A stretch of 64,000 nt of DNA, taken from assembly GCF_001612745.1 (NCBI RefSeq), contig NZ_BDBA01000018.1, forward strand, positions 1 to 64,000. Reading direction: 5' to 3'. Source of the stretch: Nocardia amamiensis NBRC 102102. Lineage in GTDB: Bacteria > Actinomycetota > Actinomycetes > Mycobacteriales > Mycobacteriaceae. A program made the position numbers and the translations under genes. Below the pieces are notes generated by a model, which was given only the letters and a program-made list of their open reading frames with translations, was not told the origin of the DNA and made no database searches. How positions within the stretch are numbered: the stretch's first letter is position 1; each line of letters begins with the position of its first letter. This document shows, one piece after another, positions 8,501 through 17,843 of this stretch.

Positions 8501-11500
8501 CGCGCAGCGATGAGGCGCCCACGGCATAGAGCGACACTCCTTCCCATGAGAACGGCACCGATACCTCGGCGCTGTCGTCGGCGGGCGGTGCGCCCAGGGC
8601 AATGGCGTGCAGCGCCGCGTCCAGCAGGGCGGGATGCAGCCCGAAGCGCTCCGCCGCCGACCGTGCCTGTTCGGGCAGATCGACCTCGGCGAACAGGTCT
8701 TCCCCGAGCCGCCACAGTGCGGTCAGCCCGCGGAACAGCGGTCCGTACCGGTAGCCGCGCTCCGCCAGATCCCGGTACCCTTCCACGAGGTCGACCGGTT
8801 CCGCTCCTTGCGGCGGCCAGGTGGTGAGTTCGCCTGCGCCAGAATGTCTTTCAGTATCCTCGATCGGTGCTACGAGACCGGTCGCATGGCAGGTCCAATC
8901 GGCGCCGCCGCCGGGTTCGGCCTGCGGGCGGGAGTACACCGTGAGCGACCGTTCGCCGGTGTCGTCCGGCTCTCTCGCCACGATCCGCAATTCGACGCCG
9001 CCCGCCGCCGGAATCGGCAGCGGCGCCTGCAACACCAACTCCGCCAGCCGCGGGCAGTCCACCAGAGTGCCCACGTGCAGGGCCAATTCGACGAAGGCCG
9101 TGCCCGGCAGCAGTACCGTGCCGCCGATATCGTGGTCGGCCAGCCACGGGTGACTGCGCAGCGACAGCAGGCCGCTGCACACGACCTCCGCCGAGTCCGG
9201 CAGTCGCACGACCGCGCCGAGCAGCGGATGTCCGGCATCCTCCAGACCGGACTGCCGCACGTCGGCGGACCCGCCCGGCTCCAACCAGAAACGCCGGTGC
9301 TGGAACGGATAGGTCGGCAGTTCGACCGCCCTGGCCCCGCTGCCAGCAAACACTTCGGCCCAATTCACCTGCGCCCCAGCGCAATATCCCGCAGCCAGCG
9401 CGCCCATCAGCGCCACCGGCTCCCGATCCGTGCCGGGGGTGCGCAGCAGTGGGCCCGTGGTCGGCCGGGCCGGGCCGGTCGCGGCGGCCTGCTGCATCAA
9501 AGTGGTCAGAGCCGCGCCGGGGCCGGCCTCCCACGCCACGGTGACCTGTTCCGGACCTAGTAGCCGCTGCGCCGCAGCGAAGAACCGCACGGGCTGGCGC
9601 ACCTGGCTCGACCAGTAAGCGGGCGAACGCAATTCGTCGTCACTCGCGGGTTGCCCAGTGACGGTCGAGACGATCGGGATCGCCGGACGATGATAGGTCA
9701 GGCCCGCGCAGACCCGTTCGAACTCGGCCAGCATCGGATCCATGCGAGGCGAATGGAAGGCGTGGCTGACGATCAACCGCTTCGTCTTCGCACCGCTCGC
9801 CGCCAGGATCGCGGCGATCTCGTCTACGGCATCCTCGTCACCCGAAAGTACCAGCGACCGTGGCCCGTTCACCGCGGCGATACCGACGCGATCGGCGCGG
9901 TCGGCGACGAACTCGGCGACCTCGGCCTCATCGGCGGTGACCGAGACCATGGTGCCGCCTTCCGGCAGCGCCTGCATCAACCGCGCCCGCGCCGAGACCA
10001 GCGTGCACGCGTCCGACAGCGACCACACCCCGGCCACATAGGCTGCGGCGATCTCGCCGATGGAGTGGCCCACGAGGTGATCCGGGGTCACGCCCCAGGA
10101 TTGCAGCAGCCGGAACAGCGCGACGCTGATGGTGAACAGGGCGGGCTGGGTGTATTCGGTGCGATCCAGCAGCGCCGCCTGCGCAGTGCCGGGCGCGGCG
10201 AAGATCACCTCACGCAGGCGCACCGGCCAGTCCCGGTTGGTGGTGTCGAACTGCTCGCAGACCTCGTCGAACCGTTCGGCGACCACCGGATAGGCCCGGT
10301 AGAGACGGGCGCCCATGCCGGGCCGCTGTGCGCCCTGGCCCGGGAACATGACCGCGGAGCGGACGTCGCGCCCGGCGGCGCCGCGCACCACAGCAACCGA
10401 GTCCTGCTGTGCCGCCAAGGATTCCACGGCACCCAGTAGTTCAGCGCGATCGCTGCCGAGCAGGACGGCACGCTGCTCGAATTCCGCCCGGGTGACGGCC
10501 AGGGCATAGCCGATGTCACCGGCATCAGCATCCGGTTCGTCCTTCAGGCGGGCGAGCAGCCGTTCGGCTTGCGCCACCACCGCCGCGTCGGTGCGGGCCG
10601 ACAGCACCCACGGCGTCACGGGAAGCGAAACCTTCGGCGGCACAGCGGTTTCCGGCGTGATCGCGGGCGGCTCCTCGATGATCAGGTGCGCGTTGGTGCC
10701 GCTGATGCCGAACGACGACACCCCCGCCCGGCGCGGTCGGTCGCGCCGCGGCCACGGTCGCGCCCGCGTCAGCAGGCGCACACTGTCGGCCCAGTCGACG
10801 TGTTCGGTGGGCCGGTCCACGTTCAGCGTGCGCGGCAGCGTGTCATGCCGCAGCGCCAGCACCGTCTTGATGATCGCGGCGACGCCGGCCGCCGCCTGCG
10901 TATGGCCCAGATTCGATTTGACCGACCCCAGCCACAGCGGGCCGCCGCGGCGCGCCCGCCCGTAGGTGGACAGCAGCGCCTGCACCTCGATGGGATCGCC
11001 GAGCACCGTTCCGGTGCCGTGTCCTTCGACCATATCCACATCGGTGCCGGAGATTCCGGCATCGGCGAGTGCGGCGCGCACCACCCGCTCCTGCGCCGGG
11101 CCGTGCGGCGCGGCCAGGCCGTTGGAGGCGCCGTCCTGATTGACCGCCGAGCCCCGGACCAGTGCGTGGATGCGTCGGCCGTGGCGGAGCGCGCGCGAGA
11201 GCGGCTCCAGCACCAGCACGCCGACGCCCTCCGACCAGACGGTGCCGTCCGCGTCGGCGCCGTAGGGTTTGCACCGGCCGTCCGGGGCGAGACCGCGCTG
11301 CATGCTGAACGCGAGGAACGGCTGCGGCCGCGACATCACCGTGACACCACCGGCGAGGGCCATATCGCATTCGCCGCGCCGCAGCGCCTGCGCGGCCAGG
11401 TGCACGGTGACCAGCGACGACGAGCACGCGGTATCGATGGTCAGCGCCGGTCCCTCCAGCCCCAGCGTGTAGGACACCCGGCCAGAGGCCACACTGCCCG

Positions 11501-12293
11501 TCGTTCCGGTCATCAGATGGCCCACCAGCTCCGGTGGCACGTTCTCGCCGGCGTAGTCGTGGTAGAACAGGCCGGTGTAGACGCCGGTCGCGCTGCCGTG
11601 CATCGACGTGGGGTCGATCCCGGCGTGTTCCAGCGCTTCCCACGACACCTCCAGCAGCAACCGCTGCTGCGGGTCCGTCGCCACCGCCTCGCGGGGGGAG
11701 ATTCCGAAGAATTCGGCATCGAACTCCGCGGCGCCGTCGAGAAATCCGCCGGTACGCACATAGGACTTGCCGAGCGTGCCCGGTTCCGGATCGAATACGT
11801 CCGGCCAGCCGCGGTCGGCCGGGAACTCCGACAGCACCGCCCGTTCCTCGGCGAGTACCTGCCACAGATCCTCGGGTCCGGCGATGCCGCCCGGATACCG
11901 GCAGGCCATGCCGACGATCGCGATCGGTTCCTCCGATCCGGTGCCCGGCGGCCCGGCGGCGCCGTCCGCGACGGGTCCGCCGTCGATCAGTCGCGCCCGC
12001 AACAGTTCCGCGAGCCGGTCGACGGTCGGATAGTCGAAGGTCACCGCCGCCGTCAATGCGATGCCGGTGACCGCACCCAGTCGGTCGCGCAGTTCGACGG
12101 CCGACCGCGAGTCGAAACCGAGGTCGCCGAAGGAAGCCGTGACATCGATGACGTCCGGGCCTGCGGCGCCGAGCACGGCCGCGACCTCTCGGACGATCAG
12201 CTCGCGCAGCAGGCGTCGCTGGTCGCCGGGTGACCGGCGGCCCAGCTCGTCCCGCATATCGCCTGCGCCGTGCCCGCCATTCGCCTCTGGCAT
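5541..12293 (-). CDS. Type I PKS, ACP-KS-AT-DH-ER-KR-ACP
   Basis: A 2,250-residue polyketide synthase with a full reducing loop. Order: ACP1 (Ser in [11 protein letters not shown] near 61), KS (DTACSSS Cys near 288; His motifs near 424 and 463), AT (GHSIGE near 743; HAFH near 846, predicting malonyl-CoA), DH ([10 protein letters not shown] near 1050, [11 protein letters not shown] near 1223), ER ([11 protein letters not shown] near 1641), KR (TGGTGGLG near 1824; LDD signature near 1911, B-type; Tyr in GQANYAAAN near 1968) and ACP2 (LGFDSLG near 2133). No thioesterase is attached. The start at 12293 has GAGGAG seven bases upstream. One reducing module with malonyl specificity resembles iterative Pks15/1-type enzymes that make saturated phenylalkyl chains; iteration here is inference. 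ACP1 probably belongs to the KS-AT protein at 13705. Confidence 0.93.
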   Translation of the reverse strand: MPEANGGHGAGDMRDELGRRSPGDQRRLLRELIVREVAAVLGAAGPDVIDVTASFGDLGFDSRSAVELRDRLGAVTGIALTAAVTFDYPTVDRLAELLRARLIDGGPVADGAAGPPGTGSEEPIAIVGMACRYPGGIAGPEDLWQVLAEERAVLSEFPADRGWPDVFDPEPGTLGKSYVRTGGFLDGAAEFDAEFFGISPREAVATDPQQRLLLEVSWEALEHAGIDPTSMHGSATGVYTGLFYHDYAGENVPPELVGHLMTGTTGSVASGRVSYTLGLEGPALTIDTACSSSLVTVHLAAQALRRGECDMALAGGVTVMSRPQPFLAFSMQRGLAPDGRCKPYGADADGTVWSEGVGVLVLEPLSRALRHGRRIHALVRGSAVNQDGASNGLAAPHGPAQERVVRAALADAGISGTDVDMVEGHGTGTVLGDPIEVQALLSTYGRARRGGPLWLGSVKSNLGHTQAAAGVAAIIKTVLALRHDTLPRTLNVDRPTEHVDWADSVRLLTRARPWPRRDRPRRAGVSSFGISGTNAHLIIEEPPAITPETAVPPKVSLPVTPWVLSARTDAAVVAQAERLLARLKDEPDADAGDIGYALAVTRAEFEQRAVLLGSDRAELLGAVESLAAQQDSVAVVRGAAGRDVRSAVMFPGQGAQRPGMGARLYRAYPVVAERFDEVCEQFDTTNRDWPVRLREVIFAAPGTAQAALLDRTEYTQPALFTISVALFRLLQSWGVTPDHLVGHSIGEIAAAYVAGVWSLSDACTLVSARARLMQALPEGGTMVSVTADEAEVAEFVADRADRVGIAAVNGPRSLVLSGDEDAVDEIAAILAASGAKTKRLIVSHAFHSPRMDPMLAEFERVCAGLTYHRPAIPIVSTVTGQPASDDELRSPAYWSSQVRQPVRFFAAAQRLLGPEQVTVAWEAGPGAALTTLMQQAAATGPARPTTGPLLRTPGTDREPVALMGALAAGYCAGAQVNWAEVFAGSGARAVELPTYPFQHRRFWLEPGGSADVRQSGLEDAGHPLLGAVVRLPDSAEVVCSGLLSLRSHPWLADHDIGGTVLLPGTAFVELALHVGTLVDCPRLAELVLQAPLPIPAAGGVELRIVAREPDDTGERSLTVYSRPQAEPGGGADWTCHATGLVAPIEDTERHSGAGELTTWPPQGAEPVDLVEGYRDLAERGYRYGPLFRGLTALWRLGEDLFAEVDLPEQARSAAERFGLHPALLDAALHAIALGAPPADDSAEVSVPFSWEGVSLYAVGASSLRVRLTAPGGDRIALTLADAGGAPVGKVAALSLRALPRESLTVKRAANTDLLVASWTQVPDAAAALDEPWSATPVAPGDAAAATVTVNGRPVAVVFAFEDGTESESAGSAASFTLRQVSAVQERVQRLLVDEAVADRTLIVVTRRAVAVEDAEAPDPAGAAVWGLLRSAQNENPGRLVLLDLDDPERYRDAVQRAVATAQPELAVRRGVLFTTRLSRPSTETIEPSELLDTTAWQLRPLGKGTLSADNLGFAADPDASAPLLPGQLRIAVRAVGVNFRDVLIVLGMYPDPEATIGGEGAGVIIEVAPDVTDFAPGDRVMGFLPGIGSTAVTDRRLVVRMPQRWTFAQGASTPVVFATAYYGLVDLAGLRAEETLLLHAATGGVGMAAVQLARHLGAELYVTASTPKWEVLRGLGFDDAHIGDSRTLDFEEKFRSATGGRGVDVVLDSLAGDFVDASLRLLSDGGRFIEMGMTDRRDPDEVARDHPGVRYRAFHLAEAGPDRLGEMLRALAMLFESDALQPIPVTAWDIRETPDLFRFMSQARHIGKNVLSVPVPLDPAGTVLVTGGTGGLGAVAARHLVTTRGARRLVLVSRRGPAADGAAELAAELTAHGAHVDIVAADAADRNALAGVVSAIAPEHPLTAVIHTAGVLDDGTFESMTAERLAAVFGPKVDAAWHLHELTADADLAAFVVYSSIAGVLGSPGQANYAAANAFLDALARQRRLAGRPATAVAWGAWRSGSGMTAHLGDQDWARMRREGMLPIGDEQGMALFDAALGSGQAAVVAARLDTSVLSAMDPAELPAMLRGLARTSRRAAAARSSEPAKFAAGLLGLDPAEQTRVIVDAIRAHAAAVLGHATPDAIDPNRPFQELGFDSLGVLEFRNRLKSAVGINLGATVVFDHPTPAALAQYIRQEIAPVDDAPARLRGEVEALAHDCAAAELSAEDRRDLAARLRAVLRELDDDTPETVLAGDLGTADDSELFEFIDQLD

Positions 12294-12400
12294 TGCGATC
12301 TCCTCGAATGTCGTTGCGCTGCATGCCGAATGGTCTTCGTCGACCGGTTCGAGCGTAAGGAGGCGCCGGTCTGCGACCGTCCACCGTGCGGTAATCGCCG

Positions 12401-13702
12401 TTACCGCTGCGCTCCGGCGAGCAGCTGTTCGGCGGCGCCGGCCCCGGATCGGACGCACGCCTCGAGCGACGTGCCCAGCAGGTAGTCACCCGCCAGTGCC
12501 AGGCCGGCGGCGACCGGAACCTCGTGGTTCAGCCTGCCCACGAATTCGCCGTGGAATGGCAGGTAGGCGCAATACGCCCCGGGCCACCGCCATACGGCCG
12601 CCCGCCGCCGCACGACCGCCTCGATCCCGAGTTGGGCGATGGTGCGCTCCTCGGCGCGCGCCAGCCACGTCCGCAGCGCGGCCGGGGACGGTACCGGCCG
12701 GGCGGCGCGACCGGTGAATGTGTAGCGGACGAGCTCGCGCCGGTCGGCTCCGTAGGGGGCGACGGTGCGGCACGGCCCGTCGTCGAAGGTCAGCGAAGCG
12801 ATGCCGGGGGCGAAAATCGGGCGCCGGTACTCGGCCAGCACCACGGTGGCGGGCAGGTACCGGATCTGGCCGAGCAGTTTGCCCAGTGCCGGGAAACCGT
12901 CGGAAACCAGGCCTGCGGCAATCGGCGCCGGGGTGGCCAGCAACACCGCGTCGTACGAGTATTCCCGTGGCGGACCGCCATTCTCGGCGAGTTCGAGGCC
13001 GTGTACGCGTTCGCGGCGGACCATGAGCCGGTGTGCGGCGGTGCGCCGCCGCAGCGTCACCCGCCGCGACAGCGCCGCGATCACCGGCTGCAACCCGTCG
13101 GTCAGCTGGTCGAAATCGTCCAGCACAGTGGCAAGGGTGGCACCGAAGGCGCCGAGATACATCTCGTCCGGTTCGGCGCCGTGGGTCCACACCGTCATCG
13201 GGCGCAGCGCGGTTTCGGTCACTGTGGCGCCGAAGTGCTGGCTGAGCGGTTTGTGGTCGCTGAGCGCGGCGAGCTTGGTGTAGTAACCCGATGGCAGCAG
13301 CCCGCCGGTGTCGCGTGCCTGGCGCGCCAGGTAGGCGAACTTGGCGATATCGGGTGGCGCTGCGCCCATGCGGAACAGATAGCGCAGTGCGGCGGGACCG
13401 TCGCGGTGGTCGACGACGACCGTTGTGTCGTCGGTGCAGCGCAACGGCAGAGTCGCGAACGGTTCGAGCGCGAACGGCCCCAGCGCGGTGAGGAATTCGC
13501 GGAACGCCGTGTATTTGCGCCCGATGAGCCGCCCGCCCGCCATGACCGGTCGCCCGCCGAGCCGGCTGACGCCGCAGCGCCCCCCGGCCTCGCTCTCGCG
13601 TTCGATGAGGTCCACGCGGTGGCCGGCCCGCTGCAGGTGGTAGGCGGCCGCCAGTCCGGACACGCCCGCGCCGACGACGGCGATATGCAGACCGGCCGCC
13701 AC
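12401..13702 (-). CDS. FAD-dependent amine oxidase/desaturase-like oxidoreductase
   Basis: A 433-residue flavoprotein with an N-terminal Rossmann FAD site ([15 protein letters not shown], then [11 protein letters not shown]) and a C-terminal FAD-contacting [16 protein letters not shown] segment. This arrangement is typical of protoporphyrinogen-oxidase/amine-oxidase/carotenoid-desaturase-like enzymes. It begins with GTG two bases after the KS-AT stop, so it is translated in the same operon. It physically separates the KS-AT protein from the PKS that carries the missing ACP. It may oxidise or desaturate the polyketide or the aromatic ring; the exact reaction cannot be read from sequence. Confidence 0.8.
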   Translation of the reverse strand: MAAGLHIAVVGAGVSGLAAAYHLQRAGHRVDLIERESEAGGRCGVSRLGGRPVMAGGRLIGRKYTAFREFLTALGPFALEPFATLPLRCTDDTTVVVDHRDGPAALRYLFRMGAAPPDIAKFAYLARQARDTGGLLPSGYYTKLAALSDHKPLSQHFGATVTETALRPMTVWTHGAEPDEMYLGAFGATLATVLDDFDQLTDGLQPVIAALSRRVTLRRRTAAHRLMVRRERVHGLELAENGGPPREYSYDAVLLATPAPIAAGLVSDGFPALGKLLGQIRYLPATVVLAEYRRPIFAPGIASLTFDDGPCRTVAPYGADRRELVRYTFTGRAARPVPSPAALRTWLARAEERTIAQLGIEAVVRRRAAVWRWPGAYCAYLPFHGEFVGRLNHEVPVAAGLALAGDYLLGTSLEACVRSGAGAAEQLLAGAQR

Positions 13703-13704
13703 GG

Positions 13705-16188
13705 CTATCCGCCGAGCCAGTAGGCGCGGTGTTGGAAGGCGTAGGTCGGCAGCTCGATCCGCCGCGCTCCGGCTGTGCGGTACAGAGCGCCCCAGTCCAC
13801 CGGGGTGCCTGCCGCGTGAGCGCGGGCCAGAGCGGTGGCGAAGGCGACGGTCTCACCGGGTGGCGCACCGTCGCCGGGGGTGTCGAGGACACCCGTGGTG
13901 ACGACGTCCGTGTCGGCCGCGGTGGCGGCGGCCACGAGGTCGCGTACTCCGGCGGCCGACGCGCCGGAACCGAGCTCGACGATGATGGTGCCGCCCTGCC
14001 GCGCCGCCCAGCCGACGCCGTCGCGCACCGACGCGCTCGCGTGCGTGGCCCAGTAGTCGGGCGCGCGCAGCAGGTTCACGTCGGCGCGCTCCCCCGTCGC
14101 GCTCGATATCAGCGGCGTCCCCGGTTCCCGGGGAGCGAGTCCGGTGGAAATCCGCTGTCGATCGGAGGAGCTTTCCGCACGGACCAATCCGGCCGCGTCA
14201 CGCAACGACCAGGCGCCGGCGACGTGTGCGGCGGCGATCTCACCGGTCGCTTCTCCGAGCACGTAATCCGGCCGGAGACCGAATGATTCGAGTAGCCGGT
14301 ACAGCGCCACCTCGTTGGCGAACGATGCGATACGCACGGCCTCGGACCCGGCGGGAGCAGTGTCCAACAGCGTCTGCGGCGGGCACCCGAAAATCTCGCA
14401 GATTTTGTCGAACGCCGCACGGAATACTGGGAAGTCGCCGTACAGGCCGCGGCCCGCACCGGGTGGCAGGGCGGCTTCCCCCGGGAACAACACCACGGTT
14501 TTCGCCACCGGTGAGGACTGCCCCCGGACGACGGCCGGGGTGGCGCGCCCGGCTTCGAGTGCTTCCAGACCGGCCACCAGATCGTCGTGCTTGCGGCCGA
14601 TCACCAGTGCTCGGTGCGCCATCCGGGTCCGCGTCACCGCCAGCGAGATACCGACATCGCTCGGATGCGGCGGGGTATCCCTGGCGAGGAACGCCGTCAG
14701 CCGCCGGGCCTGGCCGGACACGGCTCGTGCCGAACGGGCCGACACCACCCACACCTGCACGGGCGGATCCTGGCGTTCGGCATACGCTACTGCTCGTGGC
14801 GGAGCCTCTTCCAGGATGACGTGGGCGTTGGTGCCGGTGATCCCGAAGGACGACACCGCGGCGCGGCGCGGGCGCCCGGTCTGCGGCCATGGCTGTGCTT
14901 CGGTCACCAGGCGGATATGCCCCGCCGCCCAGTCGACGTGTCCGGTGGGCTCGTCCACATGCAGGGTGGGCGGCACGATACCGTGCCGCATCGCCAGCAC
15001 CATCTTGATCATGCCGGCCACGCCTGCGGCAGCGAGGCTGTGCCCCATATTGGATTTGATCGACCCCAGCAGCAGCGGCTGCTCGCGACCGCGGCCGTAG
15101 GTGTCCAGCAGGGCGTTCGCCTCGATCGGATCACCCAGGACCGTGCCCGTCCCGTGCCCCTCCACCACCTCGACGTCGCGGCTGGACACTCGAGCGGCGG
15201 CCAGCGCGGACTCGATCACCCGCCGCTGCGCGGCACCGCTGGGCGCGGTGAACCCGTTGGACGCACCGTCCTGGTTGACCGCGGTGCCGCGTACCAGCGC
15301 CAGGATCGGGTGTCCGTTGCGCTGCGCGTCCGAAAGCCGTTCCAGCAGAAGTACTCCCACGCCCTCCGACCAGCCGGTGCCGTCGGCGGCGGCCGCATAG
15401 GATTTGCACCGGCCGTCCGGCGCCATCCCGCGGTCGGTGCCCGAGGCGAACAGGTCGGGTGTCGCCATCACCGTCACACCGGCCGTCATCGCGAGGTCGG
15501 ACTCGCCGGATCGCAGCGAACCGACCGCTTGATGCAGCGCCACCAGCGACGACGAGCAGGCCGTGTCCACGGTCAGCGCGGGACCTTCCAGCCCGAACGC
15601 GTACGAGATGCGCCCCGATGCCGCGGCCGCGGACATTCCGGTCATGAGGAATCCGGTGAGCCCGGCGAGTTGCTCCGCGGTCAAAGTGCGATACGACCCG
15701 TCGACCATCCCGTAGGAATTGCCGAACATCCCGACGAACACCCCGGTCCGGCTGCCGCGCACGGTCTCAGCATCGATGCCCGCCCGCTCGAACGCCTCCC
15801 AGGTCACCTCGAGCAGCTGGCGTTGCTGCGGATCCATCGCCATTGCCTCGCGCGGGCTGATACCGAAGAATCGTGCGTCGAAATCGCCTGCGCCATCGAT
15901 GAATCCGCCCTGCTCGACATAGGTGACCCGATCCGGATCCAGCTCGGCCAGTTCCTCGGCGCGCCAGCCGCGGCCGGACGGGAACCCCGAGATGACATCG
16001 CGTCCTTCGGAGACCATCTGCCAGAGGTCGTCGGGCGAGTCGACGCCGCCGGGATACCGGCAGCCCATCCCGATGATCGCCACCGGCTCGGCGGCACGGG
16101 ATTCCCACCGCAGCAGCCGCTTTCGTGCGGTCTGCAACTCCCGTGCCGCGGTCCGCAGATACGACCGCAGCTGCTGTTCGTCCGCCAT
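13705..16188 (-). CDS. PKS KS-AT protein with degenerate, truncated AT
   Basis: An 827-residue PKS protein with an N-terminal coiled-coil docking element (about 5-30, LRSYLRTAARELQTARKRLL) and an apparently intact KS (DTACSSS Cys near 210, EGHGTG His near 344, KSNMGH His near 381). The AT is abnormal: the nucleophile motif GHSxGE reads GEATGE near 643, replacing both His and Ser, and the stretch that normally holds the HAFH-type motif is missing, so the domain is about 100 residues short. No ACP follows. The downstream PKS begins with an extra ACP that could complete this module. It probably acts as an AT-less condensing module, or as a chain-transfer KS between the Dar ACP and the reducing PKS. 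Confidence 0.9.
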   Translation of the reverse strand: MADEQQLRSYLRTAARELQTARKRLLRWESRAAEPVAIIGMGCRYPGGVDSPDDLWQMVSEGRDVISGFPSGRGWRAEELAELDPDRVTYVEQGGFIDGAGDFDARFFGISPREAMAMDPQQRQLLEVTWEAFERAGIDAETVRGSRTGVFVGMFGNSYGMVDGSYRTLTAEQLAGLTGFLMTGMSAAAASGRISYAFGLEGPALTVDTACSSSLVALHQAVGSLRSGESDLAMTAGVTVMATPDLFASGTDRGMAPDGRCKSYAAAADGTGWSEGVGVLLLERLSDAQRNGHPILALVRGTAVNQDGASNGFTAPSGAAQRRVIESALAAARVSSRDVEVVEGHGTGTVLGDPIEANALLDTYGRGREQPLLLGSIKSNMGHSLAAAGVAGMIKMVLAMRHGIVPPTLHVDEPTGHVDWAAGHIRLVTEAQPWPQTGRPRRAAVSSFGITGTNAHVILEEAPPRAVAYAERQDPPVQVWVVSARSARAVSGQARRLTAFLARDTPPHPSDVGISLAVTRTRMAHRALVIGRKHDDLVAGLEALEAGRATPAVVRGQSSPVAKTVVLFPGEAALPPGAGRGLYGDFPVFRAAFDKICEIFGCPPQTLLDTAPAGSEAVRIASFANEVALYRLLESFGLRPDYVLGEATGEIAAAHVAGAWSLRDAAGLVRAESSSDRQRISTGLAPREPGTPLISSATGERADVNLLRAPDYWATHASASVRDGVGWAARQGGTIIVELGSGASAAGVRDLVAAATAADTDVVTTGVLDTPGDGAPPGETVAFATALARAHAAGTPVDWGALYRTAGARRIELPTYAFQHRAYWLGG

Positions 16189-16191
16189 TGC

Positions 16192-17334
16192 TCAGGCCGC
16201 CGCGTCGACCGCCGTCAAATGCATGAACGACACGATAAAGCGGCCGGATTCGGGCACCATGCACAGCAGCGTGTCGCCCTTGCTGATCAAACCCTCGCGC
16301 AGCATCTCGTCCAAGATGAGATAGATGCTGGCGCTGCCGATATTGCCCACCCGGGTAAGGTTGCTGTACCACCCCTCCAGCCGTCCCGGATCGATGCCGC
16401 GGCGCTTGAACTCGCCGAGCAGCAGTTCCTTCATCCGCTCACTGGAGTAATGCACCGGGAACCACGTCACCCGTGCCGGATCGAATTTGCCCGCGGCGAT
16501 CAGCCGCTGATATTCGGTGATGCCGACCTCGACCAGGTGCGGAAGCAGGGACAGCTTCTGCCGTGGAGCCAGTGCACCGTCGCGCACCGCCTCGGTGGCG
16601 GTCGGATAATCGCCCCAGGTCTTGGCGCAGTCATTGGCGTTGCTGCCGAAGAACATGCACGCCTGTTCGGTATTGGCGTAGGAGGTCAGCGTGATCCAGT
16701 CGATGCGCAGGCTGATTCCCGCCGCATTCGGCCGGTCCGTCAGCACCGCGGCGCCGGCGCCGTCGGAAAGCATGTAGCGCAGGAACGCCGTCTCCATCGG
16801 CAGCGAACCATCCTCCACCACCGATTGCATCTCGGCGTAGCGGGAACTCTTGAAACCGCGAGAGGCGAATTCGCTGGCCACCACCACGGCATTGCGCTTC
16901 TCGCCTGCCACGACCTGAAGGTAGGCGTCCTTCAACGCCATCATTCCCGAACTGCAGATGCCGTGTGCGGTCATGACTTCCATCGGTGCGTAACCCAATT
17001 CGCCGTGGATCATGCTGGCGTGCCCGGGCCCGAGCAGGTCCGGAATAGTGGTCGCGGCGGCGAGCATCTCGACATCGTCGGGACCGAGCCCGGCGCGTCC
17101 GACCGCCTCTCGGACGGCGGCCGCGGCCATCTGCGTATTCGAGAACACCGTCTGCTGGTTCTTGTCGATCGCGTAATGGCGGGTCTTGATACCGCTGTTG
17201 GTGAGGATCATCTCGCGCAGATCAGCCGATGCCAGACCGGCTCGGCCGATGTAGTCCTCGATCTCCTCGTTCGGCACCGGTTCGCCCGGTAGGAAGCGTC
17301 CGGTCGCGGTGATGTAGGCGCCCATCTCGTTCAC
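16192..17334 (-). CDS. DarB-like KAS III ketosynthase
   Basis: A ketosynthase III-fold condensing enzyme of 380 residues. Its segments ILTNSGIKTRHYAID, LLGPGHASMIHGELG, FLRYMLSDGAGA, VGNIGSASIYLILDE and VPESGRF match the dialkylresorcinol-forming DarB group rather than FabH. The catalytic triad looks complete: Cys in AHGICSSG, His in FPVHYSSERM and Asn in GNIGSAS. GTG 17334 overlaps the stop of the ACP gene by four bases (GTGA); an alternative ATG is at 17325. Known DarB enzymes condense two beta-ketoacyl thioesters before ring closure. Here it is coupled to a dedicated ACP and faces a DarA-like gene, so a resorcinol product is likely. Confidence 0.85.
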   Translation of the reverse strand: MNEMGAYITATGRFLPGEPVPNEEIEDYIGRAGLASADLREMILTNSGIKTRHYAIDKNQQTVFSNTQMAAAAVREAVGRAGLGPDDVEMLAAATTIPDLLGPGHASMIHGELGYAPMEVMTAHGICSSGMMALKDAYLQVVAGEKRNAVVVASEFASRGFKSSRYAEMQSVVEDGSLPMETAFLRYMLSDGAGAAVLTDRPNAAGISLRIDWITLTSYANTEQACMFFGSNANDCAKTWGDYPTATEAVRDGALAPRQKLSLLPHLVEVGITEYQRLIAAGKFDPARVTWFPVHYSSERMKELLLGEFKRRGIDPGRLEGWYSNLTRVGNIGSASIYLILDEMLREGLISKGDTLLCMVPESGRFIVSFMHLTAVDAAA

Positions 17335-17597
17335 GCTCCCGCACTGGTCTCGCGAGCCGCCGACTTGAGTGCCAGCAGATCGGTGAAGTCCCCGAAGGTG
17401 CGCACCGAGGCGATCCGCTCGTCGTCCAGCTCGATGCCGTACTTCTTCTTCACGAGGTCCGCGATCGCGAGCAGCCCCAGCGAATCGACGCCGAGCTCGT
17501 TCAGAGCGGAATGGCTCTTGATTTCATCCGGCTCTATCCCGTAATGCGATTCGAGATAGTCGAAGATATCCTTCTGGATTTCGGCGACGACCGACAT
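17331..17597 (-). CDS. Discrete acyl carrier protein (DarC-like)
   Basis: An 88-residue ACP with the phosphopantetheine attachment motif ELGVDSLGLLAIADLV (Ser near 45) and the acidic helices typical of type II carriers. It is the first gene of a five-gene minus-strand operon (ACP, DarB-like KS, KS-AT, FAD enzyme, PKS) and overlaps the ketosynthase gene by four bases. Dar-type loci normally have a dedicated ACP beside DarB, which fits its assignment as carrier for the ketosynthase. Confidence 0.88.
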   Translation of the reverse strand: MSVVAEIQKDIFDYLESHYGIEPDEIKSHSALNELGVDSLGLLAIADLVKKKYGIELDDERIASVRTFGDFTDLLALKSAARETSAGA

Positions 17598-17736
17598 TTC
17601 GTACCTCGTTCCATGCGCGGCGACCGGCCACGAATTTCCACGGTCCTATCCGCGCCCAGTCTGGCACCAGCGATATTTTCCGTCAAGGCCGCGGTTTCGA
17701 AATCGCTTGCGCAAGGCCATATTCGGGCACGTGTCA

Positions 17737-17758
17737 ACCCCTAATCGACCCACCCCTA
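17737..17758. promoter_or_regulatory. Paired TAGGGGT motifs in the ACP/DarA divergent promoter
   Basis: Two copies of TAGGGGT read on the minus strand (17737-17743 and 17752-17758, starts 15 bp apart) lie between the divergent ACP and DarA-like genes. Similar TAGGGG copies occur upstream of the SARP gene (about 4655) and twice upstream of the chorismate lyase (23418 and 23431). This could be the binding site of the cluster LuxR or SARP regulator; the inference rests on recurrence only. Confidence 0.4.
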
Positions 17759-17843
17759 TACCCGGGAATTCGCGCTCTTGACCACACCAACCGGCCGCCG
17801 ATACAGTTTCGACGCGATTCGATTCCGAAAGTTGGCGCAGCTC

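Noticed and set aside
10569-12233. Long open frame on the plus strand opposite the PKS gene
   Set aside because: Antisense shadow of GC-rich PKS codons; the translation is Arg/His/Gly-rich without domain similarity, while the minus strand gives intact ACP and KS domains.
14587-17292. 900-codon open frame on the plus strand across KS-AT and DarB-like genes
   Set aside because: It spans two real opposite-strand genes and their junction, has no recognisable motif, and is explained by high-GC third positions.
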